This document shows, piece after piece, positions 28,671 to 38,245 of a stretch of DNA of 64,000 bases. Position 1 is the first letter of the stretch. Every line of letters begins with the position of its first letter. The translations under genes and the position numbers were made by a program. Below the pieces are notes generated by a model. The model saw only the letters and a program-made list of their open reading frames with translations. It did no database searches and had not been told where the DNA came from. The DNA is from Verrucomicrobiota bacterium (lineage in GTDB: Bacteria > Verrucomicrobiota > Verrucomicrobiia > Opitutales > Opitutaceae). The DNA lies in contig JAGVUB010000112.1 in NCBI GenBank assembly GCA_019136515.1, positions 1-64,000 of the forward strand. The letters run 5' to 3'.

Positions 28671-30287
28671 TCACTCGCGGCCCGCGGCAGAGTCCTCAGC
28701 CGCCCGATACTGCCGGCGGAAGTGTTCCGTCAGTTCCCGGGTCAGGCGCATCTCCTCGGCCCGGTCCCGCGCAGCCAGTCGCCGACCGATCTCGCCGTGC
28801 GCGCGGTCGTAGTCCACCGCCGAGAGATCTCCGAGCAGGGCCAACGCCTCCGGTGGCCGGCCCGCGGCGACGATCTCCCGCCACGCGGCCTGCAGTTCGG
28901 GATGGAGATCCTGCCCCAGTACCCGCACGACGAACGCGAGTTCGCGCAACATCCCGCCGGTCCACTCCGGCCGATACACGAGCACCCCGTCCGGGTCGTA
29001 GGGATTCACCGCCGGATCCGAGCGCCATTGGCGTAGCTCCTCCACCGCATAGTAGTCGCGCCGCACCGGCAGCCGCCGCAGCGCAAACCGTTCCGGCCCG
29101 CCCGGCGTACCCACCCGCTGGTTCCAGAGCCGCTGTCCATCCCACGACAGGGTGAACTCGATGAAATCCTGCGCCAACTCCCGGTGCGGGGCGCCGCGCA
29201 ACAGCGCCACCGGATCGGTCGTGTACGCGGACCCTCCGCGCGGAGTCACGAACCGCACCCGCGCTGCCTCGTGTCGACGCGCCAGCGTCTCCTCCTGATA
29301 CCGTCCGTAGAAATCGATGCAGATGCCCACCGCCGCATCCCCTTGCGCCACGTCGATCGGCGGCTTCTGCGAGCTGTCCGTGAAATAGCGAGCGTTGGCC
29401 GCGGCAAGTTGGAGCACTCGCAGCCCCTCGATCCACCCCTCCCGCACAGCGCGCGCCTCACGTTTCGCGCGGTCCGGCTCCGCCGCGCCGAGCGCCTCGT
29501 AGCGGCTCTGCATCTGCTCCTGCACCACCATCTCCAGCGCCGCCGCCACCGAGGCGCTGCGCGTCGCATCCGCCATCGCCACCTCGCCCAGCAACTCCGG
29601 TCGCGTCAGGTCGCGCCAAGTCGCGACCTCCGGCACCCCGAGCCGCGCCAACGAATCACGGTTGCTCAGCAGGCCATAGGCGGAAAGCACCGTGCCATAC
29701 CAGCGCCCCTGCGGGTCCTGCAGCTCCTCGCCCGCCCACGTCTGCGGCAGCACCGCGTCGCAGAACCACTCCGGATGTCGCTGGCGCATCCCGGCGTCGA
29801 CCAGCCACCCCGCGTGCGCCGCGCGCACATGCTCATAACTTCCTCCGCCGAAAAACACATCCAGGCCGACCCCGACGTTCGCTTCCAGAAACGCCCGCCG
29901 CGCCGCCTGCTCCGGCGTGTCGTCGGCCGGCGCCGCGCCCGGCGCGATCCCACCATCCAGCGCCGCCGTCGCCAGCCGCGCGTCCCACTCCCGCTTCAAC
30001 GCAGTACGCCAGTGCTGCTCGAAGGCCGCCGCGTAACCGGCCCGCAGGTACCGCACCGTCTCGCTCGCGCCCCCGATCACCCGCCAGTCGATGCGCACAG
30101 TCCGGCCGGTGCGCGCGCGGTACCAGCGGGCAAACCCCGCGCCAAACTCCTGCCGGATCGCCTCGTTGTGCGGGGTCACCACCACCAGCGTGAGCTCCGC
30201 CTCGGCCGCCCGCGTCCGCGGCCGCAGCACGAACGGGAGCACGACAAGCGCCGTCAGTGCGGCAAGGAGAAGATGGCGGGCCCACAT
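28671..30287 (-). CDS. Extracellular solute-binding protein, iron-type ABC family
   Basis: About 538 residues with an N-terminal signal or anchor segment (HLLLAALTALVVLPFVL). It has the two-lobe pattern of class-1 binding proteins for Fe3+ or similar ligands: LTLVVVTPHNEAIRQEFGAGFARWYRARTG, then GLDVFFGGGSYEH and AVGICIDFYGRYQ. The ATG at 30287 puts the signal peptide at the N-terminus; an in-frame start lies at 30308. The cognate ATPase gene ends about 30 bases upstream. No permease gene is adjacent. Ligand unknown; ferric iron is a guess from family resemblance. Confidence 0.8.
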   Translation of the reverse strand: MWARHLLLAALTALVVLPFVLRPRTRAAEAELTLVVVTPHNEAIRQEFGAGFARWYRARTGRTVRIDWRVIGGASETVRYLRAGYAAAFEQHWRTALKREWDARLATAALDGGIAPGAAPADDTPEQAARRAFLEANVGVGLDVFFGGGSYEHVRAAHAGWLVDAGMRQRHPEWFCDAVLPQTWAGEELQDPQGRWYGTVLSAYGLLSNRDSLARLGVPEVATWRDLTRPELLGEVAMADATRSASVAAALEMVVQEQMQSRYEALGAAEPDRAKREARAVREGWIEGLRVLQLAAANARYFTDSSQKPPIDVAQGDAAVGICIDFYGRYQEETLARRHEAARVRFVTPRGGSAYTTDPVALLRGAPHRELAQDFIEFTLSWDGQRLWNQRVGTPGGPERFALRRLPVRRDYYAVEELRQWRSDPAVNPYDPDGVLVYRPEWTGGMLRELAFVVRVLGQDLHPELQAAWREIVAAGRPPEALALLGDLSAVDYDRAHGEIGRRLAARDRAEEMRLTRELTEHFRRQYRAAEDSAAGRE

Positions 30288-30315
30288 GGCGTTTCTCCGG
30301 AGCAGCACGTACCGC

Positions 30316-31386
30316 CTACGGTTTCAACACGACCACGTCTTCCGGGTCGACGGACGCCCAGAGTTCACCCTGCGCTGCCGTTCCCACAAAACGCGGATTC
30401 AGCTCGAAGAGCTTCAACTCGCTCTCGCCCGAAACGAAGCGATGCTGCGCCACCTCGCCGAGGTACGCCGTCTCCGCGATCCGGCCACGCACCGCGTTCA
30501 TCGCCGGTTGCTGCCGAGCCAACCGCCAGCACTCCGGCCGCACCGAGACCAGCACCTCGGCGCCGCGCCGGTGCACCTCGTTCGGATCGCCGGCCAGGCC
30601 GTGGAAACGGCACACCGGCGTGTCCACCAGCAACCGCCCGCTCTCGCCGCCGACGATCCGGCCCGCGATCAGGTTGGTCTCACCGATGAACCGCGCCACC
30701 GTCGCCGTCGCCGGCCGCGCATAGATCTCCCGCGGCATTCCCAGCTGAAGGATACGGCCGGCCTCCATCACCGCCATCCGGTCGGCGATGGCCAGCGCCT
30801 CCTTCTGGTCGTGAGTGACGTAGACCGTCGTGAGTTGGTGCTGCTTGCACACCCGGCGGATCTCGCTGCGCATCTCCGCGCGCAGGCGGGCGTCGAGGTT
30901 GGAAAGCGGTTCATCGAGCAACAGGCAGCGCGGTCGCACCACGAGCGCCCGCGCCAGCGCCACCCGCTGCTGCTGGCCGCCGGAAAGCTGGTGGGGCTTG
31001 CGCTCGGCGAGCGCGCCCAGTTGCACCGCTTCCAGTGCCTGCGCGGTGCGCCGCTCGAGCTCGGCGGCGGGTACACGGCGTTCCTCCAGACCAAAGGCGA
31101 CGTTCTCCACGACGCTCATGTGCGGCCACAAGGCGTAGCTCTGGAAGACCATGCCGGCGTTGCGTTCGTGCGGCGGGAGCCGCGTCACATCCTGCTCGCC
31201 AAACCGGATCGTGCCCGAGTCCGGCCGCTCGAACCCGGCCAGACAACGCAGCAGCGTCGTCTTCCCGCAACCGCTCGGCCCCAACAGGAAGAAGAGTTCG
31301 CCCGGCTGGATCGCGAGATCGAGCGCCTCAAGCGCCACCGTCGCGCCAAAGCGTTTGCTGACCTTCTGGATGCCGATGGAAATCAT
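30316..31386 (-). CDS. ABC transporter ATP-binding protein (FbpC/PotA-like)
   Basis: A 356-residue importer ATPase. It has Walker [12 protein letters not shown], the Q-loop [12 protein letters not shown], signature [15 protein letters not shown], Walker [13 protein letters not shown] and the switch His in YVTHDQ. The C-terminal TOBE-like region (after about residue 240) is typical of Fe3+, polyamine and sugar importers. It is co-directional with the binding protein downstream. The expected permease gene is missing between or beside them. Start set at 31386, where family similarity begins. Confidence 0.9.
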   Translation of the reverse strand: MISIGIQKVSKRFGATVALEALDLAIQPGELFFLLGPSGCGKTTLLRCLAGFERPDSGTIRFGEQDVTRLPPHERNAGMVFQSYALWPHMSVVENVAFGLEERRVPAAELERRTAQALEAVQLGALAERKPHQLSGGQQQRVALARALVVRPRCLLLDEPLSNLDARLRAEMRSEIRRVCKQHQLTTVYVTHDQKEALAIADRMAVMEAGRILQLGMPREIYARPATATVARFIGETNLIAGRIVGGESGRLLVDTPVCRFHGLAGDPNEVHRRGAEVLVSVRPECWRLARQQPAMNAVRGRIAETAYLGEVAQHRFVSGESELKLFELNPRFVGTAAQGELWASVDPEDVVVLKP

Positions 31387-31520
31387 GGCGGGGGCGCGGA
31401 CGCCAGCGAACCCGCGCCCGCCGCCCGAGTCAAGGCGCGCGCCGGCCCCCCGTCGCGGCATTTTCACCGGAAAGCCGTTTGCCAGCACTCTTGCCTGCGC
31501 CATACCTTCCGCCCTCCGCC

Positions 31521-32102
31521 ATGCCCGCGCGCACCACGAAGAAGATTCCCGCCCACAAGGACCTCGCCGAGATCCTCGTCTCCGAGACCCAGATCAAACG
31601 ACGCCTCGCCGCCCTCGCCACCGAGATCGACCGCGTCTACGCCGGCCAGGAGATCACTGCGATCGCCATCATCAACGGCGCCCTTCTCTTCACCGCGGAC
31701 CTTCTCCGCCTCATCAACCGGCCCGTCCGTCTCGATTGCGTGCGCGTCTCCAGCTATCGCAACGCCACCGCCGCCGTCACCGAGCCCCAACTGCGCAGCA
31801 GCCTCACCATCGACATCGAGAACCGCCACGTGCTGCTCATCGACGACATCCTCGACACCGGCAAGACCCTCGCGATGGTCGTCGACCTCATCTCGGCGAT
31901 GAAGCCCGCCTCCGTGCGCACCTGCGTGATGCTCGACAAACGCGGCCGCCGCGAGGTGCCCTTCGAGGCCGACTTCACCGGGTTCGAGATCCCGGATCGT
32001 TTCGTCGTCGGCTACGGCCTGGATTTTGCCGAGCGCTACCGCAACCTCCCCTGCATCGGCGTGCTCAAGCCCGCCCTGCAGAACCCGCCCGAGTGGGCGT
32101 GA
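31521..32102 (+). CDS. hpt: Hypoxanthine phosphoribosyltransferase
   Basis: Purine salvage enzyme (hypoxanthine/guanine plus PRPP). It has 193 residues with [17 protein letters not shown], the PRPP-binding [14 protein letters not shown] and the base-binding [15 protein letters not shown]. The start at 31521 is chosen because upstream in-frame residues (from 31479) are Pro-rich and atypical. It is divergent from the ABC ATPase and followed by the SMR exporter. Confidence 0.93.
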   Translation: MPARTTKKIPAHKDLAEILVSETQIKRRLAALATEIDRVYAGQEITAIAIINGALLFTADLLRLINRPVRLDCVRVSSYRNATAAVTEPQLRSSLTIDIENRHVLLIDDILDTGKTLAMVVDLISAMKPASVRTCVMLDKRGRREVPFEADFTGFEIPDRFVVGYGLDFAERYRNLPCIGVLKPALQNPPEWA

Positions 32103-32147
32103 GTCCGGCCGCCGCGACTGTCGTTTCCACTCCACCGCTCCTGCGAA

Positions 32148-32179
32148 CCAAGGGAATCCCCGCCTTGGGTCCCGGGGAT
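32148..32179 (+). promoter_or_regulatory. Possible H-type pseudoknot in the leader of the SMR exporter
   Basis: Two perfectly paired, interleaved stems fit here. Stem 1 is CCAAGG (32148-32153) with CCTTGG (32163-32168). Stem 2 is ATCCCCG (32156-32162) with CGGGGAT (32173-32179). The connecting loops of 2, 0 and 4 bases are sterically allowed for an H-type pseudoknot. It ends 22 bases before the start codon. It lacks the conserved bases of the guanidine riboswitch classes I could recall, so a ligand is not assigned. Confidence 0.4.
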
Positions 32180-32201
32180 ACCATTGCCGATCGCACCCAC
32201 C

Positions 32202-32534
32202 ATGAACGCTTGGCTCCTGCTGGTGATCGCCGGCCTGCTCGAAGTGGGCTGGGCTTCCAGCCTGAAAGCGACCGCCGGGTTCACCAAGCTATGGCCCTCG
32301 CTGTTCTTTGCCGTCACCCTGGCGGGCAGCATGTTCCTGCTATCCGTCGCCGCCACATCGTTACCGCTCGGAACTGCGTATGTCGTCTGGGTGGGCGTCG
32401 GCGCCGCCGGCACTGCCATCGTGTCCATCCTCCTCCACGGTGAACCCGTCAGCTTCGGCAAGGTCTTCTTTCTGGTTCTGCTGATCGTCTCGATCGTCGG
32501 CCTGAAAACGGTTTCGGGCCCCCACGCCGAATAG
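32202..32534 (+). CDS. sugE: SMR-family exporter, Gdx/SugE type
   Basis: A 110-residue four-span proton-coupled exporter. It closely follows the SugE/Gdx pattern: LVIAGLLEVGWASSLKATAGFT (essential Glu), SLPLGTAYVVWVGVGAAGTAIV and SIVGLKTVSG at the end. Gdx proteins export guanidinium rather than bulky drugs, so that is the likely substrate. ATG at 32202 is preferred to an in-frame ATG at 32184. A possible pseudoknot lies just upstream. Confidence 0.9.
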   Translation: MNAWLLLVIAGLLEVGWASSLKATAGFTKLWPSLFFAVTLAGSMFLLSVAATSLPLGTAYVVWVGVGAAGTAIVSILLHGEPVSFGKVFFLVLLIVSIVGLKTVSGPHAE

Positions 32535-32587
32535 CCCCGAGTGGAGCGCGGCACCGGCCCGGCCGGGGCTGCACGCCAGCGCTCGGC

Positions 32588-33478
32588 TCAAGCCCCGCGC
32601 AGCCGCTGCCAGTTGCCGCCCAGCACCGCCGCCAACTCCGCCGCACTCAGCCCGCTGCCGCGGATCTCCGCGAGGAAACGCGCGAACTCCGGCTCCGCCT
32701 GATGCTTCGGATACAATCGCAGCGGGTAGTCCGAGCCGTACAGGATCCGCTCCGCGCCGACGGCCTGCGTCACCAACCGGAAAACCTCCGGCCGGTACAG
32801 CAGCGGCGAGGCCGCGGTGTCGTACCACACGTTCGCCAACGCCTTCGCCACTGCACGGTTCAACTCGAAAAACGGCAGCAGCCCGCCCCAGTGCGCGAGG
32901 ACGAACCGCACCGCCGGATGACGCGCCGCCAACGCGAGCAGCTCCAGAAACGGAGTCTCCACCCGCCCGGGATACGCGCGCCCGGCGGGCTCGGTCACAT
33001 GCAGGTTCACGGGCCAGCGCCACTCGGCGGCCAGCTCCAGCGCCGCCGCCAGCGCCGGATCGTCGTACCCGAAACCCTGCGCCGGCGGGCACAACTCGCC
33101 GAGCCCGGAGAGCCCCTCGTCGCGGCAGCGCGCCAGCTCAGCGCGCACCGCCTCGATGCCGGCGCCGGCATGCAGCGTCGCGAACGCCTCCAGCCGGTCC
33201 GGATGCCGGCGCACCACCTCCGCGAAAAACCGATTCTGTTCCGCGCACGTCGCCGCGTGCTCCCAGTACCAGCCCAGCAACACCGCACGATCGACCCCGG
33301 CCGCGTCCATGTCGCGCAGCAGTCGCTCCTCGTTGGCCCAGCCCTGCAGGCTCGCCCCGCCATCCGCGCGCGGCCCAACCATCGCCGCCCAGCGCGACTC
33401 GCCCCGCGCCGCCGCCCAGCCCGCCGGATCGGCGATGGCGGCGTCGGGATACAGGTGCACGTGACAGTCGATGATCAT
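32588..33478 (-). CDS. Amidohydrolase family protein (TIM-barrel metal hydrolase)
   Basis: A 296-residue protein with the amidohydrolase-2 pattern: MIIDCHVHLYPD (metal-binding HxH), VNLHVTEPAGRAYPG, VLAHWGGLLPFF and LYGSDYPLRL (catalytic Asp). It likely hydrolyses or decarboxylates a small organic substrate; the substrate cannot be inferred. The start at 33478 gives the classical N-terminus. It is transcribed toward the SMR gene and is monocistronic as far as seen. Confidence 0.85.
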   Translation of the reverse strand: MIIDCHVHLYPDAAIADPAGWAAARGESRWAAMVGPRADGGASLQGWANEERLLRDMDAAGVDRAVLLGWYWEHAATCAEQNRFFAEVVRRHPDRLEAFATLHAGAGIEAVRAELARCRDEGLSGLGELCPPAQGFGYDDPALAAALELAAEWRWPVNLHVTEPAGRAYPGRVETPFLELLALAARHPAVRFVLAHWGGLLPFFELNRAVAKALANVWYDTAASPLLYRPEVFRLVTQAVGAERILYGSDYPLRLYPKHQAEPEFARFLAEIRGSGLSAAELAAVLGGNWQRLRGA

Positions 33479-33626
33479 TACGATCGGATCATCGTCACAC
33501 CGCCAAACCGGGCAAGCCGCCGGTTCGCGCGGGAGCCAGAAAGCAAGCGCTTCCCCGGCGGGCGAAGGGCAAGGGCGACCGGGAAAAGAGCCGTGCAAAC
33601 GCGCGTCGGCCTGACGCCAGGCTCCA

Positions 33627-35291
33627 CTACTCCCGCTCCTTGAATCGCAACTTCAGCCGTACTTCCGCGGCCACTTCGCGTCCATCCGCCACCGCCGGTT
33701 CAAACACCCATTGACGCGCCGCCTCGATCGCCGCCGCGCTGAACGCCGGATGAGCCGACGACAACACTTCCGTCTCGCCCACCCGCCCATCGAGGCCGAC
33801 CACCAACCGAAGCATGACCTCGCCAGCCTGCCGGCTGGCCGCCAACTCGGCCGGGAACACCGGCATCACGCTGTGCAGGAGTCGCGGCGCTCGGCCACCT
33901 TCGCCGACCGCCACGGACGCGGCTGACGTCGCCCACAATGTCGAATACATCGCGTAGGCGTCTGCATCGCTCAGGTCTTGCGCAGTACCCAGGGCCGCAG
34001 CCGGGTCCCGTCCTTGCTCGATAAGTTTCAGCGCGACGCCCGCCCGATAGTGTTGGGCTCCCCCTGCCGCGGCCAACAACGCCAGAAGCTCCGCCCGCGC
34101 ATCGGCTTCCGTGGCCTGCGGTGCGAGCAGCTTCGCCAACTCCCAGCGCGCCGCCGCACTCTCCGTAGTCGGGTCGGACAGCCGAGCCCGCAGAAACTGC
34201 TCCGCCGCCGCGCGCCCGTGGCGGTCGACCAACCCGCGACCCAAAAGCCCGAGCAGGATCGCGCAGCCATCATCGGATCCCGCTGCCACGGCGCGTTCAA
34301 GCCATGGCAACGCCCCGGCGACATCGCCGTTGCGCAGCCGTACATTCGCCGCCCCCACCATCGACGAGAGATCGCCGCCTTCTGCGAGCGCGTCGAGCCA
34401 CCGCCGCACTTGGTCGCCATCGCCCACCTCCAGCTCTCCACGATAGTACTGGTCGGTAATGAGCCAGCGCGCCGACTCGTTGCCGCGTTCCGCCGCCGCC
34501 CATAACAGCGCATCCCAGGTCTCCCCCCTTCCCGCGTCCAGCAGCCCAAGACGCTGCGCGCTCGCCAGGAGAAAAGCCCCCTCGCCTTCTCCCGCCGCCC
34601 ACGCCTTGCGCAACCACGCCTCCGCCTGCGCCGGCCCGTCCGCCCGTGTCTCATCGGCCAACAGGATCCGCCCCAGCTCCGCCATCGCTCGGGAGTTGCC
34701 CGATTCGGCGGCGGAGGCGATCAACTGCTCGCCCTGCGCCTTGTCGGTAGCCAACTCGCCATAACGCAACAGCAGCCCGAGCGTGAGCGCCGCCTCCGCG
34801 TCACCGGCAAGCGCACGCTTCTCCAGTTCGGCCCGCACCGCCGCCTCGTCGAGCCCAGCCGCCAGCACCTGCTTGCGCTTCAGTTCCGCCGTGAGCTTGA
34901 CGAAGTCCGTGGGCCGATGCAGGTGGGCGCGCATCATCTTCGCCCAGTCGCCGGTTGCCCTACGCTTCGACTCCGGTTTCGCCGAGGTGGCGGAGACCTT
35001 TGCGACGGCACCCGGCACGCCTGCGGAGACGGAGGTTGGAACGTCGTTCCTGGCCGAAGCGACTCCATTGCCCTTCCCCTGCACCGCCGACTTGTGCGCG
35101 CCTGCGCCATTGGCGGCTGTGGCATCATCGCGGGCGCCCGCGCGTCCGTCGGTTCCGGCAGACTCGGGCTTCGCCGAAGTCGGGCCAGTCTCCGCTCCGG
35201 TACGTTGTTCGCCGGAAGGGCGACAAGCCGGCAGGGCAACGACTAGCAGGATGCTCAGTCCAAAACCGGGGGTAACGCGCATCGCCGGCAT
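33627..35291 (-). CDS. Lipoprotein with Sel1-like repeats and a TonB C-terminal domain
   Basis: About 554 residues. The N-terminus is a lipoprotein signal with lipobox LPAC (C23). A long Ala/Gly/Ser linker follows, then helical Sel1/TPR-like repeats (for example GDAEAALTLGLLLRYGELATDKAQGEQLIASAAESG). The C-terminus is a TonB-type domain (PVFPAELAASRQAGEVMLRLVVGLDGRVGETEVLSSAHPAF...AIEAARQWVFEPA). Combining a lipid anchor with TonB_C is unusual, as TonB is normally an inner-membrane-anchored protein. Function unknown; an envelope role is likely. No ExbB/ExbD genes nearby. Confidence 0.78.
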   Translation of the reverse strand: MPAMRVTPGFGLSILLVVALPACRPSGEQRTGAETGPTSAKPESAGTDGRAGARDDATAANGAGAHKSAVQGKGNGVASARNDVPTSVSAGVPGAVAKVSATSAKPESKRRATGDWAKMMRAHLHRPTDFVKLTAELKRKQVLAAGLDEAAVRAELEKRALAGDAEAALTLGLLLRYGELATDKAQGEQLIASAAESGNSRAMAELGRILLADETRADGPAQAEAWLRKAWAAGEGEGAFLLASAQRLGLLDAGRGETWDALLWAAAERGNESARWLITDQYYRGELEVGDGDQVRRWLDALAEGGDLSSMVGAANVRLRNGDVAGALPWLERAVAAGSDDGCAILLGLLGRGLVDRHGRAAAEQFLRARLSDPTTESAAARWELAKLLAPQATEADARAELLALLAAAGGAQHYRAGVALKLIEQGRDPAAALGTAQDLSDADAYAMYSTLWATSAASVAVGEGGRAPRLLHSVMPVFPAELAASRQAGEVMLRLVVGLDGRVGETEVLSSAHPAFSAAAIEAARQWVFEPAVADGREVAAEVRLKLRFKERE

Positions 35292-35490
35292 GGTGACTGT
35301 CCTCGGATTCCTGCGCAACTCCCGCATTCGCCCCGCGATTCGTGACTCCATGCATTCTGGGCAGGAGTGCGGCGCACCTCCGGTGTCGGCGGAAGCACAG
35401 CGGCCGAAAATTCGCGTTTTCGAGGAAAAAGCGCTTGTTGGCCGCCCTCCGACTGGCATACACGTCGACGTTCGCGAACTTCTTTTCCCT

Positions 35491-36444
35491 ATGATCGTTA
35501 CGACCGCCAAACTGTTCAAGGTGGCCTATGGCAAGTTCGCCATCGGCGCCTACAACATCAACAACGCCGAACAAGCGATGGGCCTCTTCCGAGGCTGTAT
35601 CGACTCCAAGGCTCCGTTCATCATCCAGATCTCCAAGGGCGCGCGCAAATACACCGACAAGCGCATGCTCGAGGCGATCATCCGCTCCGCCGAGCAGATC
35701 TTCCCGGAGGCCATCTTCGCCGTCCACCTCGACCACGGTGACGAGGAGACCTGCTACGACTGCATCAACTCGGGCTTCTTCAGCTCCGTGATGATCGACG
35801 CCTCGCACGATCCGTTCGAGAAGAACGTCGAGATCACCAAGCGCGTTGTCGATGCCGCCCACAAGAAGGGCATCTCCGTCGAGGCCGAACTCGGCCAACT
35901 CGGCGGCGTCGAGGAGGACATCAAGGTCGAGGACGGCCACGCCACCCTCACCAACCCCGAGGAGGCCCTCAAGTTCGTCCAGCTCACCGGGTGCGACTCC
36001 CTCGCCTGCGCCATCGGCACCAGCCACGGCGCCTTCAAGTTCAAGGGCAAGCAGTCCCTGCACTTCGACGTGCTCCAGCAGATCAAGAACCTCCTGCCCG
36101 GCTTCCCGCTCGTCATGCACGGCAGCTCCAGCGTGCCGAAGGACGAGGTCGACCGCATCAACGCCGCCGGCGGCAAGATCAAGGACTCGGCCGGTGTCGA
36201 CATCAACGAGTACTTCCCCGCCGCCAAGCTCGGCGTCACCAAGATCAACATCGACACCGACGGCCGCCTCGTCTGGACCCGCGTCCACCGCGAGTTCTTC
36301 CGCGACAAGCCCCAGGAGTTCGACTTCCGCCCGCCGGGCAAGATCTTCATCGACGAATACGCGAAGTTCATCGCGAGCCGCAACGACAAGCTCGGCTCCA
36401 GCGGCAAGATCGACGAGGTCCGCGCCTACCTGGCCGGCCACTAA
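35491..36444 (+). CDS. fba: Fructose-bisphosphate aldolase, class II
   Basis: Zinc aldolase of glycolysis and gluconeogenesis, 317 residues. The zinc and catalytic motifs are VHLDHGDEE, SVMIDASHDPFEKN, VEAELGQLGGVEED, IGTSHGAFKF and MHGSSSVPKDEV. The ATG at 35491 starts the TIM barrel with TTAKLFKVAYGKFAIGAYNINN. It is followed by a strong terminator and then enolase in the same direction, making a small glycolytic cluster. Confidence 0.95.
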   Translation: MIVTTAKLFKVAYGKFAIGAYNINNAEQAMGLFRGCIDSKAPFIIQISKGARKYTDKRMLEAIIRSAEQIFPEAIFAVHLDHGDEETCYDCINSGFFSSVMIDASHDPFEKNVEITKRVVDAAHKKGISVEAELGQLGGVEEDIKVEDGHATLTNPEEALKFVQLTGCDSLACAIGTSHGAFKFKGKQSLHFDVLQQIKNLLPGFPLVMHGSSSVPKDEVDRINAAGGKIKDSAGVDINEYFPAAKLGVTKINIDTDGRLVWTRVHREFFRDKPQEFDFRPPGKIFIDEYAKFIASRNDKLGSSGKIDEVRAYLAGH

Positions 36445-36451
36445 GTCGTAA

Positions 36452-37852
<1,401 letters not shown>

Positions 37853-37866
37853 TCCGCCTCCCGTAG

Positions 37867-37886
37867 CGAAACGCGTGAGCGTTTCG
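37867..37886 (+). repeat. Perfect hairpin with GTGA tetraloop
   Basis: The sequence CGAAACGC-GTGA-GCGTTTCG folds into an 8-bp stem closed by a GNRA-type tetraloop. It lies between the eno stop and its terminator and may protect the 3' end or be a REP-like unit. No second copy was noticed in this window. Confidence 0.55.
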
Positions 37887-37897
37887 ACTCACCTTCA

Positions 37898-37931
37898 GGC
37901 CGGGCTCCTCCGCGAGCCCGGCCTTTTTTTT
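37898..37931 (+). terminator. Intrinsic terminator after eno
   Basis: A perfect 10-bp stem (GGCCGGGCTC/GAGCCCGGCC) with loop CTCCGC is followed by eight T residues. Between here and oadB (37932-38245, 314 bases) no gene is seen; the stretch holds only the palindrome at 38058. Confidence 0.93.
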
Positions 37932-38057
37932 GCCCCCCGCAGCACCCACCCCGCCGGAACGATGGCCGGCGCCACCGTCGTCGGGGTTTGCGGGATCGCC
38001 GTTCCGCCCATCCGGAGCGAGCCCATGCACGACGCGTCTCCCTTCGCCCGCGACACC

Positions 38058-38074
38058 GATGAAATCGTTTCATC
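38058..38074 (+). promoter_or_regulatory. Palindrome upstream of the oad genes
   Basis: GATGAAA-TCG-TTTCATC is a perfect 7-bp inverted repeat with a three-base centre, in the otherwise empty 314-bp stretch before oadB. Its form resembles operators of dimeric repressors such as the LacI family. Function is inferred from symmetry and position only. Confidence 0.35.
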
Positions 38075-38245
38075 ACCTGGACACGAATTCGTCTTGGCCG
38101 CCAAAGCCGTGCCGCAGTTCGATTGCAGGACGTCATGTCGCCCCCCGCGGACTGGTCCCCGATCCCCGGTTGCGGCGTCCGGCGCATCTCGCATCCTGCC
38201 CAGCACCTCACCGCTTTGCGTTAACGAGCCCCTCTCATCCACCTC

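Noticed and set aside
32105-32201. Known guanidine riboswitch before sugE
   Set aside because: The stem geometry is suggestive, but the conserved bases of the guanidine classes I could recall (for example the ACGAGG-type loop of class III) are not present, so only an unassigned pseudoknot is reported.
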